Shown: positions 11,601 to 22,880 of the stretch, piece by piece
How positions within the stretch are numbered: position 1 is the stretch's first letter
Layout: every line of letters starts with the position of its first letter
NCBI RefSeq assembly: GCF_028583425.1
Contig: NC_072794.1
Location: 22,379,232 to 22,443,231, forward strand
Length of the DNA: 64,000 nucleotides
From: Eublepharis macularius
Lineage: Eukaryota > Chordata > Lepidosauria > Squamata > Eublepharidae
Reading direction: 5' to 3'
Translations under genes and position numbers: made by a program
Notes under the pieces: model-generated
The model's input: the letters and a program-made list of their open reading frames with translations, nothing else
Database searches by the model: none
What the model was told of the DNA's origin: nothing

Positions 11601-14600
11601 TGCAAAATGATGCGTCTGTTTCACACACAGCATCTTGCAAAGCTACAAGGGAGTCACCCGGAAGAGGTGAGAAAGAGAGCAGCCTTGGCTAGCCTACCCT
11701 TTCTTTCACCTCTTCACCCTCCATTCATCCCTTGCCATGATTCTTGGAAAGAAATAAGAAGCTTCCTGCAACATAACTTGTTTTGTGTCCGGAGTAGCGG
11801 TGTGTATTCATTTCTAAACAAATGAAAACAAAAAAAAGGCTGAGCCATTCATTTGTGCAATGAACATGAATGGAAGTGGGTAGGGGAATGTGGTATACTA
11901 GTTATTAAATGTCAAATCAGGACCTGGAAGACCCAAGTTTGCTGCCATGAAGCCTACAGGTGACATTGATCCAGTTATACTCTATTGGCATAACCTACCT
12001 CACAGGGTTGTTAAGGATAAAATGGAGGTGCATGGAATAATCTAGGCCACCCTGAGCTCCTTCGAGGATAGATAAAAACGCATAGGATAGATAAAAACGA
12101 ATTAAATAAATGGCTTCGTATTCATTCATTGCCCTTTGCCTCAGAAAATTCTCCTCCACACCCTTCTCTTTGCAGTTACTGCCTTGCAAAGCAAGACAAT
12201 TGCCAGACAGGTAGTATGTGAGCAAGAAGAAAATATCAGATGCTGTTTCTGATGAATTGGAGGTGGTGTACCCAGGAAACAAAGTCCTGAGTATGGTGGG
12301 GGAAGAACAAGCAGGAAAGAAAATATTCTATCCCCACCACCCACTGGTCCTTTGCCAGCCTGCCAGCCAAGCTTCTGCTTCTGCTGAGAGCCAGTTTGGT
12401 GTAGTGGTTAAGAACAGCAGGACTCTAATCTGGAGAGCCGGGTTTGATTCCCCACTCCTTTGCTTGAAGCCACCTTGGGTCAGTCACAGCTCTTCCAAGT
12501 TTAGGTTTACTTTTTAAGACAAGTTAAAATATATTATAATGACACAGCAATAGCATAAAGTTCGACTTCCTAGAGTTATCACAATACAGCTGTAAAAATA
12601 GGTGCAGCTGAATAGTGCTATCGGCCGTGTAATTAGGATGCAACAAGGTCTTACTAATTAGAGTAGTTACACCCTATTGTTCTTATTCTCTTCTTTCCCT
12701 TGTTCCACCACCCACCCAATCAGAATCAAACAGTAGAATAGATAAAATAAAATAAATAAAATAACCCCCTCCACGACCAGGCTGAGAAGAGAGAGCAAAA
12801 ATGTCCTCCAAAGCAGGGGGCAAAACTCACACACCCAGCAGCAGTCTGGAGTGGCCACTAAAAACACTGGCCAGCTAGGCAATAGAACAGGAATGAGATC
12901 GAAGGAACGAAGAGCAAAAAGAACCAGTTAAAAAAGAGACCGCAAAGAGTACGCAAGTTTGCCACCTAGAATAAATAGGAGAAATCAATCCCCTTCCTTG
13001 CTAGTCAGCCCACAGCTCTTCCAGAGTTCTCTCATCCCCAGGGTGATTGTTGTGCGGATAATAATAAAACACGTTGTAAACTGCTCTGAATGGGTGTTAA
13101 GTTGTCCTGAAGGGTGGCATATAAATCTAATGTTGTTGTTACAAGCAGCAGCATCAGAAGCCAGTGCCTGTCACTCAGCCAGTGCAAGCAGGAGGAGGAG
13201 AGGGAAGGGAGCAGGCATGGTTCCCAAGGCACAGGCAACATGAAAAGAGGAAAAAGGATACGTTCAATAACAAACGCAATTAATGCATTTTTTAAGATGG
13301 AGTCGGAAAAACACTTGCAAACCTCTACTGGGTGGAGGACATGGCTTGGGAAAGGGGACCCCCAACGTTGACAAAAGGGACGGCAGTTTGCAATGCAGGG
13401 AGGGGTCATTGCTCAGAGATAGAGCATCTGGTTTGTATAGAGAAGATTGTAGGTTCAGTCCCCAGCATCTCCCTTTAAAAGGATACCATAGTAAGTGATG
13501 TGAAAGATCTTCTTAACCTGAGACCCCAAGAGCCCCTGCCCATCACAGTAGACAAGGCAGATCTTGGTAGAATGAGGGGCTGACTCAGTAGCTGAATGTT
13601 ATAGCTTGTTGGGAAATGGGTGCAGCAGCAGAATGTACATATTGTGTGGTCAAATTAAATACAGGCAGACTTGAAATGAAGCTCCCTACATCATGGCATG
13701 GGTGTGTATTGTCTCAACAACAACAATAATGCCTCTCAGTGAAGGAATCCTGAAGTCGAGGAAGGAAGGGGGATGAAGCATGAGAACTGGAAGAGCCCCC
13801 AAGTAGCTCCACTCATTCATTTGCTTGCAACCCTACTAAGTGCCTGAGCATGCGTGTGGTCTATGGCAGTTGCCGGATATTATTCCTTCTCAGTAAGGTC
13901 TATTTCTTTGCTTCCTTTATCTACGGCATGATCTGTAGTGGCCTGGGCTCAGGCTTTTTCAGTGGCTGCCCCATATTTGTGGAATGGCCTCCTGGAAGAG
14001 CTCAGGGCGGACTTCTACCTTCCTGGCTTTCCAATGAGGCTGCAAAATGGAATTATTCCCAAGAGCTCGGAGGCCAGTCTGCGTCTTGACAAAAGACAAC
14101 CAGTGCAATCTAAGCAGAGTTACTCCAGTCTAAGTCCACAAATGTGCACCGGGAGTTCTGATTTGTGATTTTCATGCAGTGTTCATGTATTTTATATTTG
14201 CTGCTTTAATATTTTCTGTTTTTCGTGGTTTGTATACAGTTTTATTGCAGGGCTGTGTTGGGTTCTTACATGCTCAGGAAAAAGCTGGGCATATAAAGAT
14301 TTTGAATAAATAAAATTTTAAAATGTAGTATTGTTCCTGCCTAACGGGTCCTAAGTTTGTTCAGAAGAAAGTCATGCATATAATTAAATGACTACGTAAA
14401 CTCCTGCTCTTCTGTCCTTCCTGGCTTATTTTAGGTAGTCCTCCAAACCGGATGTGTAGAGACACACAGAACAATATGGAAATGTCACCCAACAGCTGCT
14501 GTGGCCAGAGGGTATTCAGCTGCTCTACTGGGGGGATGCCAACTCTCTTGTGTTAGTAGGGTTCATCTCGCTTTGCAACAGAGAGGTCCTAAGGAGAGTT

Positions 14601-17600
14601 ACACCCTTCTAGGCCTCCAAAACACTTAAAAAGGTATAACTCTGGTTAGAACTGCGCTGCAAGCTGTTTAAGATAGTTATGTGATGGTGATGGATTGGGC
14701 TACAAAGCTAACACAGAGCTGCAGTGATTTGACCCATTACCCTGTCTGGCATGTGGCTTTCAAACAAGTAAGGCGTCATCCCCTTTATCTGACTTGCCTT
14801 TAGAATTCCATTAGAGAAGCTTTCAATGAAAATTCGGATTGCTTCACACCTGTGGCTGTCTGTATTTATGAATGATGGGACACAGGGATCATGCCCCAGC
14901 CCATGGCTTGTTACTCACATCATCGGTCTTTAAGATAAGACTTTCACAGGGAGGGAGGCCCAGAGAGTCACATGTGAACACACAAAGCTTCCTTGTGTTG
15001 CAGTGGTATGATTAGTTTGTCAAGGTCAGTATTATCCCTCTTCAGAAGTTACAGTGAACATACAAACAATCCGTGTACAGGGTATGCTTATTTTTCTATA
15101 TACGGATGCTGAGTAATTCTCATATTCAGAACACATGCAGCTGAATGTGTTACTGAAACGGCACATTTATCCAGGTACTGGTCCCCAGTTTTAATGGCAA
15201 AGTAAACATGTGATGGCTCTTTGTCACAAATGGTTGAACATGCAGGACTTACGTGTGTTTGCTGTAACATGTGATTGCAGTCATTGTCTACTCTGGTTGG
15301 CCACAGCTCTCCTGGGTGTCAGGTCAAGGTCTTTCATGCCACCTACTGCCTGATCCTTTTTAAATGGAGGTGCCGGGAATTGAACCTGGGGCCTTCTGCG
15401 TGCAAAGGAGGCGCTCTTTCACCGAGCCACAGACCATCATCTAAACCATCTTGAGACAGTGGTAAGGTGGCATGGTATAGCCCATTCTCGTCAGATCTCA
15501 GAAGCTAAGCACTCAACTTGGATGGGAGACCACCAAGGCAGACTTGTGTTGCTCTGCAGAGGAAGGCAATGGCAAACCAATGGCAAAACACCTCTGTTCC
15601 TCACTTGCCATGAAAACCCACAATGGGGTCACCTTAATGCAAATTGATGGCATGCATATCCATACATATACTAAGCCAGACCATTGGTTTATCAATGTCC
15701 ATACTGTCTACTATGACTAGCAGCATCTTCCCAGGCAGAGGTCTTTCACAGCAACCGTTCCTTTTAATTGGAGATGCTGGGGATTGAAGCTGGTTCCTTC
15801 TGCATGTAAAGCGGCTGCTCCACCAGTGAGCTACGGCTTCTCCCCAAACAGTACTCCATTCTACAGCTGCTTTTACATTAGCAAGGTGCTATTCCAGATT
15901 TGTGTGCATGAGATTTCAGTGGAAAGAGGCAGGATACCACACCGTTCAATGGCCTGCTCTCCAATAATTCAGAATCCAACTTCCCAAAAGCATTATGTTT
16001 TAAGGTCATAAACAGTGCGTTCCTAATAAAAGTTACTCTGGTCTAAGTCACCGATTCTAATGGGCTTACACTAGAGTAACTCTTCTTAGGATTGCACTGT
16101 ATGTGATTTTATTTTATACTTCTGCATGTGGTTTTATACTTCATAATCACCAGGGCTTTTTTTCCGGGAAAAGAAGTGATGGAACTCAGGACCGCACAAT
16201 GACGTCACTTTGGGTCAGCTGGAACAAGGGGGGAGTTTTTTAAAGTTTAAATCACCTTTGGTGAAAATGGTCACATAGCCGGTGGCCCCGCCCCCTGATC
16301 TCCAGACAGAGGGGAGTTTAGATTGCCCTCCGCGCTGCTGCACAGAGAGCAATCTAAACTCCCCTCTGTCTGGAGATCAGGGGGCGGAGCCACCGGCCAT
16401 GTGACCATTTTTAAGAGGTGCCGGAACTCCGTTCCACCGCGTTCCAGCTGAAAAAAAGCCCCGATAATCACCGTTCAAAAGTCATTGGTGCTTTTGAAAA
16501 ATAATTGTGTGTGTGGTTGAAACACAAGGGGAGGGGACGGTAAGCCCGTGCTATACAGGACTGGTTCCCCTGTTGGGCCTACATTAGGAAACATGAGATG
16601 GCTGCCTCATGTTGCAGGTTGATCCACTGGCCCTCTCCACGGGAAAGGTCTCCAGTGCAAGGCCCTTTTGATGGAACAAGAGCCATATAAGCCTAGTAGT
16701 AGTCAAATGAAACAGGAGTCTCATGGCGCCTTAACAACTGACAAAGCTTATTCCAGCTTAAGCTTTCCTAAACCAGAGCTCATTTCATCAGATGTAGTGG
16801 AGTGCATATCTGTTGGACTGATGCTTTTATGTTTGCAACAGAAGAGGTGAGAGGAGAAGTTACAAAATAAAGTCCAATTTGAAAAAGTCTAATCAAGAGA
16901 AGAGTAGGTTCCCTCCGAGTGGGTGAGGGCCACCCACGTCAGTTAGTTCAGCAAAGTAGGATTAGCACAAACTCTATTAGAAGTCAATCCAATACAACAG
17001 GAAGTTGCAAAAGGGTAAGGACGATTAGAGTGAATGAGGTAGACCTGGGGAGTAAATAATTTTGGACTTGTTAATGAATGCTAATTCAGCAGTTTCACAT
17101 TGGGTCCCCCCTTTGAAGTTCCCTTGTCTTACAACAAACAAGCCTAATAATAGTGGCTGCCACTGGGTTTTCCTCTCCTTCACCAAAATCTCTTGGACCA
17201 AGTCCCAGCATATGTGTATATGGCATTGGGCAAAGGATGTCAGATAGGATTCAGAGTACCTTTTACTAGGCCATTAATGGCAGGGCTTTTTTTCAGCGGG
17301 AATGTGGTGGAATGGAGTTCCAGCACCTCTTGAAAATGGTCACATGGCCAGTGGCCCAGCCTCCTGATCTCCAGACACAGGGCAATCTAAACTCCCCTCT
17401 GTCTGGAGATCAGGGGGTGGGGCCACCAGCCATGTGACCATTTTCACCGAGGGTGATTTAAACTTGTAAAAACTCCCCCCTTGTTCCAGCTGACCCAAAG
17501 TGACATCATTGTGCAGTCCTGAGTTCCACCACTGAGTTCCACCACCTCTTTTCCTGGAAAAAAAGCCCTGATTAATAGTATTGACTGGGTCTGGGCCTTG

Positions 17601-18398
17601 TGGACTCCTTATCCACCTTTCTTTGAACTGAATAAAGTCTTGTCCTTTATTGGCAAGGCTGAATGAGGTAGTGGAACACTGCCCCAAATACTCACCTAGA
17701 AAAGTTACTCCACTCCCTTTCATCCAGGCGAACAGTTCCACAAAGGAGCAGTTACAAAACCAGGGGTTCCCACTTAAGCCAAGGCTTCTCAGGTTGGGCA
17801 GATCCCGGAAGGTGCTCGTGTCTATGAACGCCAAGCTGCAGCGGCTGATGTCCAGGTGCCTCAGCCAGGTGTTGTTGGCAAAGGAATTCTTCTCAATCTC
17901 CACCAGGCTGGGGTTGTCTGAGAGTTTTAGCACCACCAGGCTACTGAGCTGGGAAAAGGTCCCAAATGTGACTTGCGTGAGGTTGTTGAAGCTGAGGTCC
18001 AAGTAGATCAGCTTGATGATGCTGACAAAGGTGAAGTCCAGTTCCTCCCCTAGTGTGTTGCCGCTGCAATCGAGGTAGATCAAGTCGCTGAGGAAGTTCA
18101 GCTCCACTGACGGCAAATAGCTGAGCTTGTTTTGTGCCAAAATCAGTTGCCGGGTGTCCAGGGGGATGGCGGAAGGAAATTCCTCCAGATGCTTGCCTGT
18201 GCAGTTCACAGCCAGATACTGGCAAGTGCATTCCTTCGGGCAGCTAATGCTTTCCATCACACAGCCGATTCCAAAAAGAAGGACGATCCATACACCCTTG
18301 GAACTGTTTGAAGGGGATGAGACGTGGCATCTCAAGCAGCCCGCCTTCCCCCCTGCAGTTTGCTGGGCTCGGTGCTGTGCCGAGAGAAGAGAAACCAT
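8396..18398 (-). CDS. LRRC52: LRRC52: leucine-rich-repeat membrane protein, BK/SLO3 channel gamma subunit (two exons)
   Basis: Spliced minus-strand gene: exon 1 is 18398-17696 and exon 2 is 8676-8396, joined in phase through a GAC codon (residue 235) to give 327 aa; I recall human LRRC52 as about 313 aa. Visible parts: hydrophobic N-terminal segment (about 35-48), LRR N-cap with CPKECTC (53-59), about five LRRs (75-210), C-cap starting NPWFCNCSF (211-219), one membrane helix (274-301) and a very acidic C-tail (308-324). Possible N-glycosylation sites are N65, N139, N175, N216 and N238. LRRC52 belongs to the LRRC26/38/52/55 family, which shifts the voltage dependence of SLO1 and sperm SLO3 potassium channels at the plasma membrane. 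The helix region (DYLFLGLIGFCIFSAGTV) is what separates LRRC52 from its paralogues. The family and gene call are from remembered protein sequence, not a search. Confidence 0.9.
8715..8935. repeat. Fold-back repeat (family A), near LRRC52 exon 2
   Basis: Two inverted arms starting GAAAAGAGCAAGAGTCCAG and meeting near 8808; unit words are CATGAAAGCTCATACC and CCACAAATTTTATTAGTC. TTGGCTTGTA is found at both sides, which suggests a 10-bp target duplication and retro-insertion with inversion. No coding capacity. Confidence 0.6.
9128..9248 (-). repeat. SINE-like fragment
   Basis: CAACAAGTTGCTTCCGATTT, ATGGTGATCCTATGAATTAA, CTGCCTTACTCAGGTCTTAC: a common squamate repeat body; family not certain. 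LRRC52 intron. Confidence 0.4.
10255..10425 (-). repeat. Squamate tRNA-derived SINE (Squam1-like), fragment
   Basis: Shares GTAGTCCCCTGTGCAAGCAC and GGAAACTGGGTACTCA with the copy at 32557; the tRNA-like head is missing. LRRC52 intron. Confidence 0.65.
11885..12115 (+). repeat. Sauria-type SINE
   Basis: ATGTGGTATACTAGTTATTA head, CCTACCTCACAGGGTTGTTA body, CCTGAGCTCCTTCGAGGATA and AATTAAATAAAT tail; diverged, with a short duplicated piece near the tail. Confidence 0.6.
12387..13140 (+). repeat. Sauria-type SINE split by a 510-bp insertion
   Basis: Head 12387-12497 (AGCCAGTTTGGTGTAGTGGT, GGGTTTGATTCCCCACTCC) and tail 13011-13140 (CACAGCTCTTCCAGAG to GGCATATAAATCTAATG). CACAGCTCTTCCA occurs at both edges of the insertion. 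The insert (about 12498-13010) has AAATAAAATAAATAAAATAA in its middle and is not identified. Confidence 0.6.
13403..13605 (+). repeat. tRNA-derived SINE (second squamate family)
   Basis: TTGCTCAGAGATAGAGCATC (A box-like), GTAGGTTCAGTCCCCAGCAT (B box), then TTAAAAGGATACC and GATGTGAAAGATCTTC. LRRC52 intron. Confidence 0.65.
13935..14325 (+). repeat. LINE 3' end (CR1/L2-type)
   Basis: CAGTGGCTGCCCCATATTTG, TGGAATGGCCTCCTGG, T-rich stretch, GGGCATATAAAGATTTTGAA and AATAAATAAAAT tail; a piece of family B repeat is inserted near 14104. Confidence 0.55.
15283..15440 (-). repeat. tRNA-derived SINE (second family), minus strand
   Basis: CCTTTTTAAATGGAGGTGCC, GGGAATTGAACCTGGGG, CTTTCACCGAGCCACAG. 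Adjacent to a 5S-derived SINE. Confidence 0.62.
15463..15652 (+). repeat. 5S rRNA-derived SINE
   Basis: CTCGTCAGATCTCAGAAGCT followed by ACTTGGATGGGAGACC matches the internal promoter region of 5S rRNA; the body has GAGGAAGGCAATGGCAAACC and ATGGGGTCACCTTAAT. Confidence 0.7.
15660..15838 (-). repeat. tRNA-derived SINE (second family), minus strand
   Basis: CAGAGGTCTTTCACAGCAAC, GGGGATTGAAGCTGG, CCACCAGTGAGCTACGGC. Same unit as 15283-15440. Confidence 0.62.
16013..16101. repeat. Short palindromic repeat (family B)
   Basis: Near-palindrome around TTCTAATGGGCTTACAC: left ACAGTGCGTTCCTAATAAAA, right TTAGGATTGCACTGTA. Partial relatives lie at 14104-14135, 19094-19142, 20280-20330, 25562-25640 and 28693-28742. 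Confidence 0.55.
16151..16463 (+). mobile_element. hAT-like fold-back MITE, copy 2
   Basis: Same ends as copy 1; target duplication ATAATCAC at 16143-16150 and 16464-16471 (8/8). 313 bp, in the LRRC52 intron. Confidence 0.85.
17281..17570 (-). mobile_element. hAT-like fold-back MITE, copy 3
   Basis: Opposite orientation to copies 1 and 2; target duplication ATTAATGG / ATTAATAG (7/8). Lies about 125 bases inside the LRRC52 intron from exon 1. Confidence 0.83.
17696..18398 (-). CDS. LRRC52: LRRC52 exon 1 (signal segment and LRR ectodomain)
   Basis: Codes residues 1-234 plus one base of residue 235. The start at 18398 has a good Kozak context (G at -3, G at +4) and is the only in-frame ATG upstream of the hydrophobic segment; the next, at residue 48, would remove it. 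The donor reads CTAG|GTGAGT at 17696/17695. The pre-LRR leader of about 52 residues is longer than the roughly 25 I recall in human, so the true signal-peptide start could lie in an unseen upstream exon. A hAT-like insertion begins about 125 bases downstream in the intron. Confidence 0.88.
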
Positions 18399-19751
18399 TT
18401 CTCCTCACCGCTCACCCTGAAGGGAGCTTTGGTCTTTGGGTTCCTCTTGGCTCACCAAGACCTCTGGTGAACTGTCAGTGAAAGCATCTGGGACACAGAG
18501 AGAGCTTATCTGCTGAAAAGTGTAGAGTAGCCACAGGCTGCTGGAAGGATCTCCGTGTCATGTTGACTGTCAGTTGACACCTTGATGACGTCCCCGGGGA
18601 GCTAGTAAGCAGAGGTGGGTTTGGCACTATCTATGTCTCAACTCATGTGTGCCTCCAGACTTGAGGTGACTTAGGGGTTGGCTCGTGCACCTGCTTTTCA
18701 GTTTCCAGATAACGGGATGAATTTTAGAGTAGGCAAATGGGAAAGGTACACTCAGATTTATAACAAGCAAGCAGAAGTTATGAAGGACACCCACCACACA
18801 CCAATTGCTGCAATTGGTGTTATTTTGTAATTTACAAAAATTGTGAATTACAAGGGAACTCCCAAGCAATCTTTTTGCAATCTACTTTGCACAAGAAGTG
18901 ATTACCTCTAAATTTTGTTTACTAATGTAGTTCATTAAATTTACTAATGATTCCATGTTAGAAAAAAAGGGATCTTCTTGCGTCTATCAGTTTTCAGCCT
19001 GACAGATGCTGAAAGAGACGAAAGGGTCTTATTTATCCATTCTGATATTTATACCCCACTTTTCTCTGCAAGGGAGACCCAAGTGACAGACAGTGCGATT
19101 CTAAGCAGAGTTACTCCAGTCTAAACCCATTGATTTCAAATCTCCAGGAATTTCCCAGCTGGGCTTTGGCAATCCTTCACCTTCTAAGAGCATTAAGTTC
19201 AGTGGACTTAGAAGGGTGTAATTGTGCATAGGACCACCCTGCCAATGTCCCAAATAAGGCCCGGTTCAGATTTAACACTGTAAAGAAGGAGGGCAGTGTT
19301 TGGATGGTTGGGTGTCCTAAAACACTTTCCTCTACCCATGAGGTTTTAAATTATGGGTCTGATCCAACCAACTTTTCTGCTGGTGAAAAAAGGGGGGAGG
19401 GGTCCCTTTTGACCTCCAAAAAGACATTGTTGGAGATCATGGGACCTGCCTAGAGAAAAGTCATTTGGGACAGGGGCTATAATAAGGAGCAGGTTGAGTG
19501 AAAAAGCTGGCTGGATCAACCCCATGTTGCTCAAAGTGGTCCTGTAGTGAAGTAGGAAGCAGCTCTGGAAATTCTCTCTCTGCTGAGTGGCAGCCAGGCA
19601 AATATGAATTGGAATACCCACGGGTAATACAGCACTGACACCTTGTGGCTATATTAATCCCAACCTAATCTTGATTTGGAATATTATTCACTACAGTGTG
19701 TTATTCCTCAGGTATCACGAAAAATAATTCTACTTACAGTAGTGAAAGAAA

Positions 19752-20215
19752 CAACGTGGTATGGTGTAGTGGTTAGAATGTCAGACTAGGATCTGGGGGA
19801 CCCAGGTTTGACTCCCTATTCCACTGTAGCACAGTTGTTAAATAGTTTGGCTGTGAATCAGCACTCTGCTGGTTCGAATCCCACTACTGCCATGAGCTCA
19901 GCAGGTCGCCTTGGGTAAGCCACTCCTCTCAGCCCCAGCTCCCCAGCTGCATTGTGGGGATATTAATAACACTATCTTGTTCACCGCTTTGGGTGGGGCA
20001 TTCGTCTGTCTAGAAGAGCGGTATATAAGCACTATGATGATGATGATGCCATGGAATCTTGCGGGATGCCCTTGGGCCAATCACATGCTCTCAGACTAAC
20101 CTACCTTACAGAGTTGTTGTGAAGATAAAGTGGGAGAGAGGATAATAATGCAAGCTTCTTTGGGTCCTCATGGGGAGAAAGGTGGGGTAAACATGAAATA
20201 AATAAATACATACAT
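19752..20215 (+). repeat. Sauria-type SINE interrupted by another SINE
   Basis: Outer parts 19752-19828 (GTGGTATGGTGTAGTGGTTA, CCAGGTTTGACTCCC) and 20047-20215 (GCCCTTGGGCCAATCAC, CCTTACAGAGTTGTTGTGAA, AAATAAATAAATA). Inner part 19829-20046 is a different tRNA-like SINE with GCTGGTTCGAATCCC (B box-like), GCTCCCCAGCTGCATTGTGG and an (ATG)n tail. Confidence 0.7.
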
Positions 20216-21114
20216 GCCCTTGAAACTTTAACTTCATGACCTATTTGTAACCTAATTAGCAATCCTAACAATGCCCAACAATGCCATCCTATGGAGAGTT
20301 ATTCCAGTCTAAGCCATTGACTTCAATGGTATAGCATGACATTAATAACATAGTTGCTGCGGAAACAACAGGAAAGGTAGTCATAGCAACACTGGCAGAC
20401 CTTCCCATAGCTTCCCTGGAAACCCTACAAATCCCTGCCCATCAGGATGTCAATTGCCAGGGATGCAACCAATCAACTGAAGGTGATGGCTGAACAACCC
20501 CCTGATGTTATCCAACTCAGCACAACACAGAGTTAAGTTTCTCTATCTGCAAGTGGCTGTGGCATGCAGAACCACAGACTACCTACACAGAATAAACTGG
20601 GGGCGGGGGGAGGCATTTTCAGAATAGTGCATGTTTGCATTGCTGTCTCTATGAGACACTTGTTTTGCAAGGATTGGGGCCATCTGCACAAAGTACTATA
20701 GAAGGTACATCAGTAAGCAGTGCACATGCTCCTTCATTTCCCTGGTAGGAAAGTGCAATTTAATGGAAAATGGGAGGCAGAGAAGACAAAGGCCAACGTT
20801 TGGGGATCCTAATAGCAATAGTCATTTTGCATTGGGAAAAAAGTGAGATGGGGGAAACTAGAACCCAGATCTTCTGCACTGCAGAGCAATACCAAGTAAG
20901 AACAATGCTTGCTGAGACTTTCTGGGGCTGTTCCATAACACTGACACAGGGAAACACATGCATTGTGCTCGGCAGATCTCCCTGCTGTATAGCACATTAC
21001 TGAAGAGGCTCGAGATAGAGACCTACCTCAGCAGAACAGCACAGGCTGCGGGTTTGATCTCTGCCTGTAGTCTCCTGGGGAAACAGGCTGAAAAAGGACT
21101 AACGTATCATTTAC

Positions 21115-21240
21115 TCCACTTGTGGAAGGGTATGAGCTTTCGTGAGTCACAGCTAACGGTGACTTATGAAAGCTCATACCCTACCACAAATTTTGTTAGT
21201 TTTAAAGGTGCTACTGGACAATTGGCCACCCATCTTGATT
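21115..21240. repeat. Family A repeat, partial fold-back
   Basis: GTATGAGCTTTCGTGAGTCA followed by TGAAAGCTCATACCCTACC and GTGCTACTGGAC. Inverted arm is short. Confidence 0.5.
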
Positions 21241-22254
21241 GACTCCACTGTGAGAGTTAACTTACCACACCTCTTTTTTCAGGCATTATGGCGGCAATCC
21301 TGAGAATATTTTCCTGGAAATAAGCCCCACCTGTTTGCTTCCTATTAAGTAGTTTTCCGGGGAGGGGGGTAAGACTGACCCAAATGAGAACAGGACTCCA
21401 GTGACATTCCTTTCCCTTTCTGCCATATCCCCAGTTCCATCCCATTTTTCCCCTGGCTGTGGTAGAGTTCTGCCAGTATAAGAGCAGTAACTTCCGTCTT
21501 GAGCAAAGGTATCGTCGGAATCACTCTTTCCATCACCATAGGGTTGCGCTTTGTTGAAGCAACCACATTCTGGCACGTGGGCCTAATTTAAGGACAGAAT
21601 AACCCTGGTTTTGTTGATTGGATTTATCATATTGTGAGCCTCGGCTAGAAAATGGAGGGAAAGTTTTAAAATAAGTGGGACGAATGAGTCATCGCAAATT
21701 TGTTATAGTCTTTTAAAAATAAATTAAACCCATTTCTCTCTCCCCCTTTCTCTCTCTCTCTCTCACACACTCTCTGAACATAACCATTCATTGTCAGAAA
21801 ATTTAGACTGATAAAAAAAATAAATGCAGCAGCAAGACCCCCACCCCACCCCCGCCCCAGTGTTTGCAGTCTCTACGGTCTCTGAGGAAAAATGGGCCTG
21901 GTGGTAGGTTTGCAGTGTTCTTTCAGACTTCCTATAGGCCAAACTCTGATGTGATCTAATGGGGAAGGACACAGATTTGATTGCAGACTCCATCTCAATA
22001 GGATTTTGCAAGCACTGTAAGACTACTTTGGGTCATCTACAGTACAAATCCTCTCTACCAAATGCAATTTACACTTTTCATTTCAGCATTCTCCTGAATA
22101 AGCAATCGAGTACTTCACCATAAAAAGGCAAACTGGATCAGTGGAAAGCTTGGCTCGTATTATGCCAAAATATTTTCTGCAAATCTTATTTATGATAATC
22201 CTGCTAGTTTGCCATAGCATAAAGACACGGTGCAAATGAAAGTGTCCCTCGAGA

Positions 22255-22880
22255 GTGTGGTGTAACGGTTAGAGTGCTAGACTAGGATCTGGGAGGGCCA
22301 GGTTCAAATCTCCACTCTGGGTCTCTTTACACGAGATGCCAGGACACGTGTTCGTCAAGTGCCAGGAGATGCAATGTTAGCCTGGAACTTCTGGGAAGGG
22401 TAGTTTTAAAAGACCGAGCCATCGGAGATCACTCTGGAGGGGACAGATTCTCTCACAGCCCTCCGCCACCTCTGGTGTGCTGCCCGACTGTTTCCCCTTC
22501 CAGAGCCTTTGAATGTTGCCCTTGCTGCATAAATCTTTGAATTAACCAAGCCTCAGCAGGGCAAAGGCTCTGGAAAGGGAGACAGTCCAGCACACCAGAA
22601 GTGGTGGAGGGCTATAAGAGAGTTCATCCCCTCCACTCCTGGCTAACATTACTTCTCCTGACACGTGAAGAACATGTGTCAGAAGTCTTGTGCAGAGTGT
22701 TTCTCTGTCATGAAACTTTGCCGGGTGACCTTGGGCCAGTCATATACTCTCAGCCTAATCTACCTCACAGCGTTGTTGTGATGATAAATGGAGGCAAGGA
22801 GAATGATGTAAGCTGCTTTAGGTCCCCACTGGGGAGAAGGGTGGGGTATAAATACAGTAAACAAAATAAATAAATAATAT
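22255..22880 (+). repeat. Sauria-type tRNA-derived SINE, split
   Basis: Head: GTGTGGTGTAACGGTTAGAG ... GGTTCAAATCTCC (A and B box-like); body after the insertion: CCTTGGGCCAGTCA, CTACCTCACAGCGTTGTTGTG; tail GGGTATAAATACAGTAAAC and AATAAATAAAT. Confidence 0.75.
22318..22706. repeat. Fold-back element inserted in a SINE
   Basis: Palindrome about 390 bp: left arm has ACACGTGTTCGTCAAGTG and TGTGCTGCCCGACTGTTTCC, right arm has their near complements. It interrupts a Sauria-type SINE (22255-22317 and 22707-22880). Confidence 0.6.

Larger units (their letters stand above)
8936..17280. other. LRRC52: LRRC52 intron
   Basis: Single 9.0-kb intron (8677-17695) filled largely with SINEs, LINE 3' ends and hAT-like MITEs listed separately. 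9626-10030 looks like an unclassified repeat (GGGATCCCCCC and long open frames); 10650-10850 is a purine-rich low-complexity tract; 11131-11142 is a C run. The rest holds nothing I can name. Confidence 0.55.

Noticed and set aside
15360-15440. Possible functional tRNA gene
   Set aside because: Has A/B box-like words in reverse, but it belongs to a SINE seen several times in the window and does not fold as an intact cloverleaf by eye.
17650-18006. 118-aa plus-strand open frame
   Set aside because: Antisense to LRRC52 exon 1; no features of its own.
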